The position numbers were made by a program, and so were the translations under genes. The notes under the pieces are model-generated. The model did no database searches, was not told the origin of the DNA, and saw nothing but the letters and a program-made list of their open reading frames with translations. DNA of 64,000 bases from Haemophilus paraphrohaemolyticus (lineage in GTDB: Bacteria > Pseudomonadota > Gammaproteobacteria > Enterobacterales > Pasteurellaceae): positions 161,258 through 225,257 of the forward strand of contig NZ_MUXX01000002.1 of the NCBI RefSeq assembly GCF_002015045.1, read 5' to 3'. Below are positions 28,110 through 36,835 of the stretch, piece by piece (positions within the stretch are counted from its first letter, which is position 1; each line of letters starts with the position of its first letter).

Positions 28110-29945
28110 ATGGGTATCTTCAAAAAGTGTAGCGAAAACTACGTAAACTGGGTTATTAAGCTTGGCAAAATTCGTTCGGCAATTTTGGGTTTTGTCGTGC
28201 TTGCAGTTTCAGCGATTTTGCTACAATTTTTTCTAGATTATCTGTTTCTAGGCGAAGTACTCGCCATTGATATTCTTCGCTCAGTACTTTTTGGACTGAT
28301 TTCAGCCCCATTTGTGATCTACTTTTTTAATGTAATTGTTGAAAAATTAGAAAAATCACGGATTAAATTAGAACAAAATGTGTTCGAATTAGGGCGTTTA
28401 CGTGAGCAAGATTTTGTACTGAATAAACGTCTTGAAAAGAATAGCCAAGATAAAACGCAGTTAATGGCAACCATTAGCCACGAGCTTCGCACACCGCTAA
28501 ACGGCATCATTGGGCTCAGCCGTATTTTACTTGATGGTGGATTGAACGCTGAGAAACAACGGGAGTATCTGAAAACGATCAATATAAGTGCGATGTCACT
28601 AAGCAATATTTTTAGCGATATTATTGACCTCGAAAAAATCGACAGTAAACGCATTGAGTTGTTTAACAAGCCAGTGGAAATGATGCAAATCATCCATGAT
28701 ATCAACCATTTTGCTCAGTTGATGGCGGGTAAGAAAGCGATTAAATTTGAGCTGAATTATGAAAAAAATTTGCCTGAATTTATTCTGACTGACAATGCTC
28801 GCCTCAGCCAAATTCTTTGGAATTTGCTCAGTAATGCAGTTAAGTTTACCCCTGAAGGCGGCTCAATTCGATTAAATATTGAAAGCATCTCCCCCGAATA
28901 TTTGCAATTTAGCGTGCAAGATACGGGCTTTGGTATTGCAACAAGTGAGCAAGAAAAAATCTTCCAGATGTTCTATCAATCGGAAAATTCTAACGGGCAT
29001 AAAGCGCAAGGTAGTGGCATTGGCTTGGCAGTTTCAAAACAGATCTCTCAGTTAATGCTAGGCGATCTTACCGTGCAAAGTGAATTAGGCAAAGGTTCAA
29101 CCTTCACGCTGACGATCAAAGCAGAAGAAGTGGTAAACGATCAGCAAATTCAAACTGCTAATTTAGGCTTAGAAGTCTTACTAGTTGAAGATGTGGAAGT
29201 GAATGTTATCGTTGCTAAAACGATGCTTGAAAAATTTGGATGTAAAGTAGATGTCGCAATGACAGGAGCAGAAGCTTTCCAAAAATTTGAGCACAATAGC
29301 TATGATTTAATTTTACTTGATATTCAACTGCCAGACACAACAGGCACTGCAATTGCTCAAGAATTACTTCGCCGCTATAAAGCCGAAGAGATCGATTACT
29401 TGCCACTGATGATTGCTTTAACTGCTAATATTATGCAGACCAAAGCTGATTACCAGCAGCAAGGAATGGATGATGTGCTCCGTAAGCCTATTTCGTTAGA
29501 GGCGCTTTCAACCTGCTTGCACGAACATTTTGGCGATATGATTTTACCAATTTCTGCAAAAAATTCACCGCTTGTTGATGCCTCCTCTTTGCCTTATAAC
29601 CCACAAATAGTGCAGGAGCTGTTAAGTGTAATGGGAAAAACAGGTGTTTTAGCCAATCTTGTGCTATTCGAGCAATTGATGCCTAACTATTTGAAAGAGC
29701 TGAACGATGATTTTGCTCGTTGGCAACAAGATAATTCATCAGAAAATCGTAAAAAAGTAGCGGATCAAGCCCATAAAATCAAAGGAGCGTTTTCCTCTGT
29801 GGGGTTAAATCGCTTACAAGAAATTGCTCAGTTGGCGCAGAGTGATGATGGGAAGCGTTGGGAAGGTCAGATTTCTAGTTGGATCTTGCAGATGCAAAAT
29901 GAATGGAAAGTGGATCTGGCGAGCTTGAGAAATTTTATTTCCTAG
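28110..29945 (+). CDS. arcB: Aerobic respiration control sensor kinase ArcB (short form)
   Basis: Tripartite hybrid kinase that phosphorylates ArcA when quinones are reduced. Two membrane segments lie at about residues 22-42 and 50-76. A short coiled linker leads to the kinase with His124 (TISHELRTPLNG), the N box NLLSNAVKFTPEGG and the G box GSGIGLAVSK; then a receiver with Asp404 (ILLDIQLPDT) and an HPt domain with His555 (QAHKIKGAFSSVG). At 611 residues it lacks the PAS domain of E. coli ArcB, as in H. influenzae. The stop codon lies inside the first hairpin of a repeat. No arcA is in the window. Confidence 0.95.
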   Translation: MGIFKKCSENYVNWVIKLGKIRSAILGFVVLAVSAILLQFFLDYLFLGEVLAIDILRSVLFGLISAPFVIYFFNVIVEKLEKSRIKLEQNVFELGRLREQDFVLNKRLEKNSQDKTQLMATISHELRTPLNGIIGLSRILLDGGLNAEKQREYLKTINISAMSLSNIFSDIIDLEKIDSKRIELFNKPVEMMQIIHDINHFAQLMAGKKAIKFELNYEKNLPEFILTDNARLSQILWNLLSNAVKFTPEGGSIRLNIESISPEYLQFSVQDTGFGIATSEQEKIFQMFYQSENSNGHKAQGSGIGLAVSKQISQLMLGDLTVQSELGKGSTFTLTIKAEEVVNDQQIQTANLGLEVLLVEDVEVNVIVAKTMLEKFGCKVDVAMTGAEAFQKFEHNSYDLILLDIQLPDTTGTAIAQELLRRYKAEEIDYLPLMIALTANIMQTKADYQQQGMDDVLRKPISLEALSTCLHEHFGDMILPISAKNSPLVDASSLPYNPQIVQELLSVMGKTGVLANLVLFEQLMPNYLKELNDDFARWQQDNSSENRKKVADQAHKIKGAFSSVGLNRLQEIAQLAQSDDGKRWEGQISSWILQMQNEWKVDLASLRNFIS

Positions 29946-29988
29946 GGCTTTCGCCCTGGGTTACGCATAATTCAGCTCTTTTGGGCTG
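29941..29988 (+). repeat. Two-hairpin REP-like repeat, copy 2
   Basis: Hairpin 1 CCTAGGGC-TTTC-GCCCTGGG (29941-29960), spacer TTACGCATAATT, hairpin 2 CAGCTC-TTTT-GGGCTG (29973-29988). The arcB stop codon TAG (29943-29945) is part of the first arm. folA starts 15 bp after the repeat. Confidence 0.85.
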
Positions 29989-30003
29989 TATGTTAGAGGG
30001 AAT

Positions 30004-30492
30004 ATGAAAACCAGTATTATTGTTGGACGAACCTTAAACCACATTATTGGTAAAGATAACGCAATGCCTTGGCATCTGCCTGTTGATTTAGCTTGGTTTC
30101 GCCAAAACACTGTGGGTAAGCCTGTTATTATGGGGCGAAAAACTTACGAATCTATCGGAAAATTACTGCCTAAACGCTTGAATATTATTCTTTCTCGTTC
30201 AGGCTTTGAAGTTGAAGGGGCCTATTCTGCTTCTAATCTTGAACAAGCGGTGGAATTAGCCAAAACATTTGCCAATGTAGATGAAATTATGATTATTGGT
30301 GGTGGGGAATTATTCAAACAAGCTTTACCACAAGCGGATATGCTCTATCTTACCGAAATTCAAGCTAATATTGAAGGTGATACATTCTTTGAATTTGATG
30401 AAGAGAATTGGGCATTACAATCGGAACAATATTCAGACATTGATGAGCAAAATCCATATCAATGTCGGTTTATGATTTGGAAAAGAAAATAA
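30004..30492 (+). CDS. folA: Dihydrofolate reductase
   Basis: Reduces dihydrofolate to tetrahydrofolate with NADPH. At 162 residues it has the full set of motifs: IIVGRTLNHIIGKDNAMPW, LPVDLAWFRQNT, VIMGRKTYESIG and IMIIGGGELFKQALP. AGAGGG precedes the ATG. A two-hairpin repeat separates it from arcB; it converges on tcdA. Confidence 0.97.
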   Translation: MKTSIIVGRTLNHIIGKDNAMPWHLPVDLAWFRQNTVGKPVIMGRKTYESIGKLLPKRLNIILSRSGFEVEGAYSASNLEQAVELAKTFANVDEIMIIGGGELFKQALPQADMLYLTEIQANIEGDTFFEFDEENWALQSEQYSDIDEQNPYQCRFMIWKRK

Positions 30493-30494
30493 AG

Positions 30495-30550
30495 GGGTAT
30501 AGTAAACAAAAGAGTTGTTAATGATTTGTTATAATCTTTACCAACTCTTT
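30495..30550. repeat. Insertion-sequence end remnant and terminator
   Basis: GGGTATAGTAAACAA (30495-30509) matches the GGCATAGTAGACAA insertion-sequence end. It is followed by a hairpin (AAAGAGTTGTTAA / TTTACCAACTCTTT, 30509-30521 and 30537-30550) and TATTTAAAAA, the same order as at 56993-57060. It appears to be one end of the element without its gene; it now separates convergent folA and tcdA. Confidence 0.7.
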
Positions 30551-30565
30551 TATTTAAAAATTAAA

Positions 30566-31327
30566 TTACTTCAATAACTTATCTACCACTCTACTTACCG
30601 CAAAAAAGCCAAAGGTAGCCGTTACCATCGTTACCGCACCAAAGCCATTGGCACAGTTCATCGTGGCGGAAATTTCACAGCTCTCTCCCATTTTCGGGAA
30701 AATTAACGGTTGGGTGGAGAATACGCAATCTACACCAAATTTACGCTTCGTATTTTGGCTGAAATTGTACTCTTTTCTCAGCAACGATCTCACTTTTGAT
30801 GCCAACGGATCTTGTATGGTTTTGCTTAAATCGGCAATTTGAATTTGGCTTGGATCAGTCTGTCCACCTGCACCACCTGTGGTAATCAACTTAATTTTAT
30901 TTCGCTTGCAATAGGCAATTAGTGCCGCTTTCGTTTTTACGCTATCAATCGCATCAATCACATAATCATAGCCTCGATTGAGGTATTCAGGAATATTCTC
31001 AGGCGAAATAAAATCATCAATAATTTCGATCACACACTCTGGGTTAATTCTCTCCACACGCTCTTTCATCGATTCCGTTTTAAGCTGGGCAACAGTGCCC
31101 GTCATCGCGTGAATTTGGCGGTTAATGTTGGTTACGCAAATATCGTCCATATCGATCATCGTGATTTTACCAATCCCTGTGCGAGCCAATGCCTCAACTG
31201 CCCAAGAACCAACGCCTCCAATACCAATCACACAAACGTGAGCTTGGCGCAATTTTGACAAACCTTCTGGCGTATAAAGACGCCCAATTCCGCCAAAACG
31301 CTGTTCGTAATTATCCACTCTACTCAT
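30566..31327 (-). CDS. tcdA: tRNA threonylcarbamoyladenosine dehydratase TcdA
   Basis: E1-like ATP-dependent enzyme that cyclises t6A37 in tRNAs. At 253 residues it has YEQRFGGIGRLY at the N-terminus, the nucleotide loop VIGIGGVGSWAVEALARTG, DMDDICVTNINRQIHA, and the C-terminal membrane-interacting stretch. The order of motifs is that of CsdL/TcdA rather than ThiF or MoeB. It is divergent from modC, 75 bp away. Confidence 0.95.
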   Translation of the reverse strand: MSRVDNYEQRFGGIGRLYTPEGLSKLRQAHVCVIGIGGVGSWAVEALARTGIGKITMIDMDDICVTNINRQIHAMTGTVAQLKTESMKERVERINPECVIEIIDDFISPENIPEYLNRGYDYVIDAIDSVKTKAALIAYCKRNKIKLITTGGAGGQTDPSQIQIADLSKTIQDPLASKVRSLLRKEYNFSQNTKRKFGVDCVFSTQPLIFPKMGESCEISATMNCANGFGAVTMVTATFGFFAVSRVVDKLLK

Positions 31328-31402
31328 TTTTTATCCTTTTTCTCCAACATTCGTGATAGAAATCATTATATAATGCATTCAATCATCACGAAGGTTGCTT
31401 AT

Positions 31403-32458
31403 ATGTTAAAAATCAATGTAAAAAAAACGCTCGGGGCGTTATCACTTAACCTCAATATCGAGATTCCCGCCAGAGGCGTTACCGCTATTTTCGGGCGTTC
31501 TGGAGCGGGAAAATCAAGCTTGATCAATCTCGTCGCAGGCTTAGTCACGCCACAATCTGGCACTATTACCCTTAACGATAATGTGCTGTTTGATAGCGAA
31601 CAAAAAATCAATCTTCCGCCAGAAAAACGCCATATCGGTTACGTGTTCCAAGAGCACCGACTTTTCCCGCATTATACCGTGGAAAAGAACCTCAAGTATG
31701 GTTGCAAGCGGTTTAATTCAAGCTATTTTTTGCAAATTGTAGAATTGCTCGGTATTCAGAACCTGCTGGAACGTTTTCCACTCAGTTTATCAGGTGGCGA
31801 AAAACAGCGTGTAGCCATTGGGCGAGCCTTATTAAGTAATCCAGATATTTTGTTGATGGATGAACCGCTTTCTGCCCTTGATTTACCCAGAAAGCAGGAA
31901 TTGTTGAATTATCTTGACCAGCTTTCTAGTCAGATTGAAATCCCGATTTTATACGTAACTCACAGCCTTGATGAGATTATCCGCCTTGCCGATCAAGTGA
32001 TTTTGATTGAACAAGGGCAAATTATGGCGTTCAATCAGGTTAAACATATTTGGCAACATGCAGCTTTCCAGCAATGGCTACCTGAACAGTATCCACTGAG
32101 TTTATTGGAGTTACCGATTAAATCGCACCAAACTGATTACCAAATGTTGGAATTATCACTCGGGACCCAATCTGTATGGGTAAGCGAATTACCGCGTTAT
32201 CAATTGAACGACAATGTGCGAATTACCATCAACAGCAAGGATGTATCGATTACCTTAGCACAACCGCAAAACACCTCAATTCGTAACATTTTACAAGGTA
32301 AAATTTGCCAGATTCAACAGCAATCTCAGCAAGTGAATGTGGAGGTGGATGTTGAAGGGCAAAAAATCTGGGCAAGCATCAGCCTTTGGGCATTTAATGA
32401 TTTGCAATTAAGCATTGAGCAGGCTGTTTATCTGCAAATTAAGAGTGTTTCGTTGTAA
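31403..32458 (+). CDS. modC: Molybdate ABC transporter ATPase ModC
   Basis: Energises molybdate import. At 351 residues it has an ABC domain (Walker A FGRSGAGKSSL, signature LSGGEKQRVAIGRALL, Walker B DILLMDEPLSALDLPRK) and a C-terminal MOP-like molybdate-binding domain (about 285-351, NTSIRNILQGKI). The start at 31403 (MLKINVKKTLGAL) is the family start; the upstream in-frame ATG 31373 overlaps the divergent promoter. modA and modB are not adjacent, which is unusual. torZ, a molybdoenzyme, lies one gene away. Confidence 0.93.
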   Translation: MLKINVKKTLGALSLNLNIEIPARGVTAIFGRSGAGKSSLINLVAGLVTPQSGTITLNDNVLFDSEQKINLPPEKRHIGYVFQEHRLFPHYTVEKNLKYGCKRFNSSYFLQIVELLGIQNLLERFPLSLSGGEKQRVAIGRALLSNPDILLMDEPLSALDLPRKQELLNYLDQLSSQIEIPILYVTHSLDEIIRLADQVILIEQGQIMAFNQVKHIWQHAAFQQWLPEQYPLSLLELPIKSHQTDYQMLELSLGTQSVWVSELPRYQLNDNVRITINSKDVSITLAQPQNTSIRNILQGKICQIQQQSQQVNVEVDVEGQKIWASISLWAFNDLQLSIEQAVYLQIKSVSL

Positions 32459-32520
32459 GCGCTGCCTTTATCATTTAGCAAAGTTCACGTAAAATATGAC
32501 CGCTTATTTACGAGGTTGAT

Positions 32521-32829
32521 ATGTCAGAGAAAATTGTTGTTGAAGTAGTTTATGCCTACCCCGAGCGTTATTTTTTGAAAAAACTCACGCTAGAAAATCC
32601 GATTACGATCCAAAATGCGATTGTGCAGTCTGGCGTTTTAGAAAAATATACCGAGATTGATTTACGCCAAAATAAAGTCGGCATTTTCAGCCGTGCCGCA
32701 AAATTAACGGATATAGTAGAAAACGGCGATAGAATTGAAATTTACCGCCCGCTAATTGCCGATCCGAAAGAGATTCGTCGTAAAAAAGCAGAAGAGCAAG
32801 CTAAAATAAAGAAAAATGAAAATATTTGA
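32521..32829 (+). CDS. rnfH: RnfH/UPF0125 ubiquitin-like small protein
   Basis: 102-residue member of the RnfH (UPF0125, PasI) family with a beta-grasp pattern: [18 protein letters not shown], the central [26 protein letters not shown] and a basic C-terminal tail rich in Lys. Its function is uncertain; homologues occur beside rnf or ratA genes. Here it stands alone after modC, 62 bp away. A terminator follows. Confidence 0.9.
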   Translation: MSEKIVVEVVYAYPERYFLKKLTLENPITIQNAIVQSGVLEKYTEIDLRQNKVGIFSRAAKLTDIVENGDRIEIYRPLIADPKEIRRKKAEEQAKIKKNENI

Positions 32830-32835
32830 GATATT

Positions 32836-32862
32836 AAAGGGCACTATTAGTGCCCTTTTCTT
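32836..32862. terminator. Terminator between rnfH and torZ
   Basis: Perfect 9-bp stem AAAGGGCAC / GTGCCCTTT with a 5-nt loop and T-rich tail, between convergent genes. Confidence 0.88.
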
Positions 32863-32875
32863 CTTTAATTAGTGA

Positions 32876-35350
32876 TTATGCTTGTGTATATTTCGGCTCC
32901 GTAAACACCGTCACAGTAGGTACTTCTCCAGTAAATTTCTCAACTTGCACCGTTGCGGTATTTGGAGAGTTACCTTGTGCAAGTTTAGATGTACCTTCAT
33001 CACGGGTAAGCACATTCGGGTTACCGTTTTTACAAAGTGGATGCTCTGATTGACCTAAATCTTGTGGGTCGTACCAAGCTCCTTCGTGAATCGCAACTGT
33101 GCCTTTGATGATACCATCAGTCACCACTGCACCTGCCAATACTTGTCCACGTTTGTTAAATACACGCACAATATCACCGCTTACAATGCCGCGTGCAGCC
33201 GCATCTTCAGTGTGAATTAACACAGGTTCACGATCATTTACCGCATAAAGTTTACGCAATGCACTATACGCTAATTGGCTGTGTAAACGATATTTAGAGT
33301 GTGGTGTTACTAAGGCTAACGGCTCTTCAGCGGTGGTTTTACCAGAGTATTCCTCGTGTTCCATCCAAGTTGGATGACCTTTACAATCATCGTAGTTCAT
33401 TTTTGCCACTACATCAGAGTAGATCTCAATTTTGCCTGATGGTGTGCCTAATGGGTTGAGTAACGGATCGTTACGGAACTCTTCATAGCGTACCCATTTT
33501 TTCGCTTTTTCACTGGCTTTGAAAGTAATCGGTTTGTTTTCTTGCCAGAATTGTTCGAATTTAGGCATTAATACGCGGTTCTTACGTGCTGCATCAAAGG
33601 CCGTTTGGTAGAAGCCTTTTAACCAATCCATTTCGGTTTTGCCTTCGGTAAATTCCGCTTCTTTGCCCGCTCGTTTTGCAAGCTCAGCGAAAATATCGTA
33701 GTCGTTTTTCGCTTCAAATTGCGGCTCAACCGCTTGTTTCATCGGGTAAATATTCATCATTGAATAGTCGCCAGACATGGTTAAATCGTTGCGTTCATAG
33801 CTAGTTGTAGCAGGTAATACAATGTCTGCCATACGTGCGGTTGGCGTCCAATGGCATTCATTGACCACCACCATATCTGGTTTTTGCCACGCTTTCACTA
33901 AAGTGTTGGTATCTTGGTGGTGGGTAAATGGATTACCGCCAGACCAATAGATCACCTTAATGTCTGGATAAGTCACTTGAGTGCCGTTGTAATCAATGGT
34001 TTTGCCTGGATTTAACAATGCGTCAGAAATACGAGCTACAGGGAATGAAAATTTTGAGGTTTCATCTAACCACGTTTTCGCCCCTGCTTCCGTTGATGGA
34101 TTTGCGGTAATTGAACCTAAGATGCCGCCCGTTGCGGTTGGTGCACCACCGTTTGAATAGTGATAACTTAAACCAAAACCGCCACCAGGTAAGCCTATTT
34201 GACCTAACATTGAAGCAAGGGTCACTAACATCCAGTGGCTTTGCTCACCATGGCGCTGGCGTTGCATTCCCCATCCGCCCATAAGCATGGTGCGTTTGCT
34301 TGAGAAATCTGCCGCTAATTGTTTAATGATTTCAACTGGTACGCCACAAATTTTACTTGCCCACGCGGCATCTTTCGGCTGTTTGTCTTCTGTGCCGAGT
34401 AAGTAGCTTTCAAATTTTTCAAAGCCAGTTGTGTATTTTTTGAGGAACTCTTTGTCGTGTTTATTTTCGGTCACTAAAGTGTGAGCAATACCTAGCATTA
34501 ACGCAACGTCTGTACCAGTGTTTACTGGCACCCATTCTGCCCCTAAGAATTCGCAGCTTTCACTTTTCACAGGATCGATACAGATAATACGTTTGCCGCT
34601 CTCTTTGAATTTTTTGAAGTATTCGATACCTTGTTGGTCGGTGGAAGTCCACGCAATACGCAAAGTATTTAACGGGTTCGCAGACCAAAGCACGATAATA
34701 TCGCTACTTTCAAGGATCACCTCCCAGCTAGTTTGTTGCTCATACACTTCGATGGTACCTAACACGTGCGGCATAATTACTTGTGCCGCCCCTGTAGAAT
34801 AGTCACCTTTCACGCCCACAAAACCACCTGTTAAGTTAAGGTAGCGTTGTAATAAGGTACGAGAAGCGTGCAATGCACCTGAGCTATACCAGCCGTAAGA
34901 ACCACCGAAAATTGCACTTGGACCGTGAGCTTCACGAACGCGTTTCATCTCGTTTGCCACCAGTTCAAAGGCTTTATCCCAAGAAACTCGCACCCACTCA
35001 TCGCGACCGCGTAAGCTGGTGTCTTTGTTGCCTTCTAAGTAGCCTTTACGCACCATCGGGTATTTCACACGAGTTTCGCCGTGCACTTGATCTGCTACTA
35101 CCGATTGCAATTCGTTAACTACGCTTGGTTCAATCGCAGGGCCTGATTTCACCACTTTGCCATCTTGCACCACCACGCCTAATGGTCCCCAGTGCGCTGC
35201 AGTCATCACAGTTTGCATTTCAGCTGCTTTAGCTTCGGTTGAAAGTAACGCACTGACGCTACCGCCAGCTAAAGATGTCCCAGCAAGACCAAGTGAGGTG
35301 GTTTTAATAAAACCACGACGGCTTGCGTTGATATTTTCTTGTTTTTTCAT
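32876..35350 (-). CDS. torZ: Periplasmic N-/S-oxide reductase TorZ (BisC family molybdoenzyme)
   Basis: Mo-bis(MGD) enzyme that uses trimethylamine N-oxide or sulfoxides as terminal electron acceptors. It begins with a twin-arginine signal (SRRGFIKTTSLGLAG), so it is exported folded by Tat. Conserved stretches include SYGWYSSGALHASRTLLQRYLNL (cofactor site region), GGWGMQRQRHGEQSHWM and YWSGGNPFTHHQDTN. The start at 35350 (824 residues) puts AGGA upstream and the Tat motif near residue 11; a longer frame to 35530 would bury it. torY, its haem partner, lies upstream with 234 bp between. Confidence 0.94.
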   Translation of the reverse strand: MKKQENINASRRGFIKTTSLGLAGTSLAGGSVSALLSTEAKAAEMQTVMTAAHWGPLGVVVQDGKVVKSGPAIEPSVVNELQSVVADQVHGETRVKYPMVRKGYLEGNKDTSLRGRDEWVRVSWDKAFELVANEMKRVREAHGPSAIFGGSYGWYSSGALHASRTLLQRYLNLTGGFVGVKGDYSTGAAQVIMPHVLGTIEVYEQQTSWEVILESSDIIVLWSANPLNTLRIAWTSTDQQGIEYFKKFKESGKRIICIDPVKSESCEFLGAEWVPVNTGTDVALMLGIAHTLVTENKHDKEFLKKYTTGFEKFESYLLGTEDKQPKDAAWASKICGVPVEIIKQLAADFSSKRTMLMGGWGMQRQRHGEQSHWMLVTLASMLGQIGLPGGGFGLSYHYSNGGAPTATGGILGSITANPSTEAGAKTWLDETSKFSFPVARISDALLNPGKTIDYNGTQVTYPDIKVIYWSGGNPFTHHQDTNTLVKAWQKPDMVVVNECHWTPTARMADIVLPATTSYERNDLTMSGDYSMMNIYPMKQAVEPQFEAKNDYDIFAELAKRAGKEAEFTEGKTEMDWLKGFYQTAFDAARKNRVLMPKFEQFWQENKPITFKASEKAKKWVRYEEFRNDPLLNPLGTPSGKIEIYSDVVAKMNYDDCKGHPTWMEHEEYSGKTTAEEPLALVTPHSKYRLHSQLAYSALRKLYAVNDREPVLIHTEDAAARGIVSGDIVRVFNKRGQVLAGAVVTDGIIKGTVAIHEGAWYDPQDLGQSEHPLCKNGNPNVLTRDEGTSKLAQGNSPNTATVQVEKFTGEVPTVTVFTEPKYTQA

Positions 35351-35434
35351 ACGGATTATCCTCTGAAAGTAAGTTAAATGTGACACCTTTCTAAGCACGA
35401 GGGGATAGTGCATTTCTTTGCTATCCTGTGTTGC

Positions 35435-35477
35435 AAGCGGTGAGATTTTGCAAACGTTTTGCGAAAAACCATCGCTT
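35435..35477. terminator. Inverted uptake-signal pair between torY and torZ
   Basis: AAGCGGT (35435-35441) and ATCGCTT (35471-35477) enclose TTTTGCAAACGTTTTGCGAAAAA, forming an imperfect hairpin. A second small hairpin (GTGAATTT / AAATTCAC type, about 35511-35530) lies nearer torY. Together they could attenuate transcription into torZ. Confidence 0.6.
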
Positions 35478-35584
35478 GTAACAGGCTGGAATGGCATATT
35501 TTGTAGGGGGTGTGAATTTGAAAAATTCACGCACGCTTACAAAACTTAGCTACAACAGCTCGGTATCGGATTTGTTGATAAAAA

Positions 35585-36703
35585 TTAGTGTGTGTTTCCA
35601 CCCATATCTTTGGCATTGCGTTGCAAGTAAATGGTTACGGCACGCACATCATCGGCAGTCATTGAAGTTCTATCCTTCATAGAATTTACTACCCCAATCC
35701 ATTGGTTTGCGGTGTAATGGCTTGCATCGATGGCTGCGTGACAGCCGCTACAATGGGTTTGGTTTAGATTATCGCCAAAGGCATTGAGGGATTTTAAATC
35801 TGAAGTGACGGCAGTTTTCGGCATAGAAACTTCCACACTGACTTCTTTCCAATCAGAATTGGTCACTTTATCGTTAACGGTTTGATGAACGGTAAGTTTG
35901 TCTTTCGCTTCATCGCTGACTAATCCTACCATGATGCGTTGTCCAAGTGCCGCATAAAGTACGCTCTCTGCCCCTACTTGTTGCCAGCCTTTTAAGGTCG
36001 CTTTAATGTTGTCGTTCTCAGCTTTCCAATCGTGTAATTCAGCATAAGGTAACAAACGAATTTCTGCTCCTTCCGCTGTTTTTGCAGGAGTCATCACAAG
36101 GTTATAAAGGGTTTTATCATTTTCGCTAAATTGCCCTGCGTGTTTAGTGAGTTCGCCTAGTGCAGTCGCATTATCCACTGGCATTTCTGGCATAAAATGG
36201 GCGATACCTTTATGACAGTCGATACAAGTTTGGTTAGTTTCTTGTGCTAACTTGTGCATTTTCTGTGCCGCTTCTTTCTGCTCAGAAACCACCATCGCCT
36301 CGAAACTATGGCAAGAACGACAAGTCTTAGAATCACTCTCTTTCATCTCTTGCCAAACCCGTTGTGCCATTTCTAAACGGTGTTGCTCATAGGCTTCTTG
36401 ATCGGGCAATTTGTTAGTAACAAAGGTGTGCCAGACATCTTTGAGTGCCACAAATTTCGCTTTCACATAGTCGATTCCTTCATGTGGAACGTGGCAATCG
36501 GCACATTCAGCTAGAATCCCTTTACGGTTTGAAAAATGCACCGTGCTTTCCCATTCCGCTTGAGGATGGCTCATTGAATGGCAACTGACACAAAATTCAG
36601 GGCTGCTGGTTGCTTTCATAATCGACTGCACACCAAATAATGCAACCGCACCAATCACAATACAAATCAGACCGCTCGCAAGCGAAAGTTTTAATTTAGG
36701 CAT
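35585..36703 (-). CDS. torY: Pentahaem c-type cytochrome TorY (NapC/NirT family)
   Basis: Membrane-anchored quinol dehydrogenase that passes electrons from menaquinol to TorZ. At 372 residues it has one N-terminal anchor (about residues 8-30) and five CxxCH haem sites: CVSCH, CADCH, CRSCH, CIDCH and, in the distal TorC-type domain, CSGCH. Four N-terminal haems plus a fifth C-terminal one is the TorC/TorY layout. It lies upstream of torZ and downstream of the LuxR-PBP regulator, all on the minus strand. Confidence 0.95.
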   Translation of the reverse strand: MPKLKLSLASGLICIVIGAVALFGVQSIMKATSSPEFCVSCHSMSHPQAEWESTVHFSNRKGILAECADCHVPHEGIDYVKAKFVALKDVWHTFVTNKLPDQEAYEQHRLEMAQRVWQEMKESDSKTCRSCHSFEAMVVSEQKEAAQKMHKLAQETNQTCIDCHKGIAHFMPEMPVDNATALGELTKHAGQFSENDKTLYNLVMTPAKTAEGAEIRLLPYAELHDWKAENDNIKATLKGWQQVGAESVLYAALGQRIMVGLVSDEAKDKLTVHQTVNDKVTNSDWKEVSVEVSMPKTAVTSDLKSLNAFGDNLNQTHCSGCHAAIDASHYTANQWIGVVNSMKDRTSMTADDVRAVTIYLQRNAKDMGGNTH

Positions 36704-36780
36704 AAATTCCCCACTAAAATAAAAAGATAAAATAACGAGGGAATTTTATAAAATCGGAGGTGAGCCTCAATAAGTAAAAA

Positions 36781-36824
36781 TACGTATTAAGAGGTATATC
36801 GAAAGGAAATTTGATTTAACTCAA
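36781..36824 (-). promoter_or_regulatory. Putative NarP-like and FNR-like sites upstream of torY
   Basis: TACGTATTAAGAGGTA (36781-36796) fits a NarP/NarL 7-2-7 site with one mismatch. TTGATTTAACTCAA (36811-36824) resembles an FNR box (TTGATnnnnATCAA). They lie 78-121 bp before the torY start, where anaerobic control would be expected. Inferred from pattern only. Confidence 0.5.
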
Positions 36825-36835
36825 AAGAGGTAACA

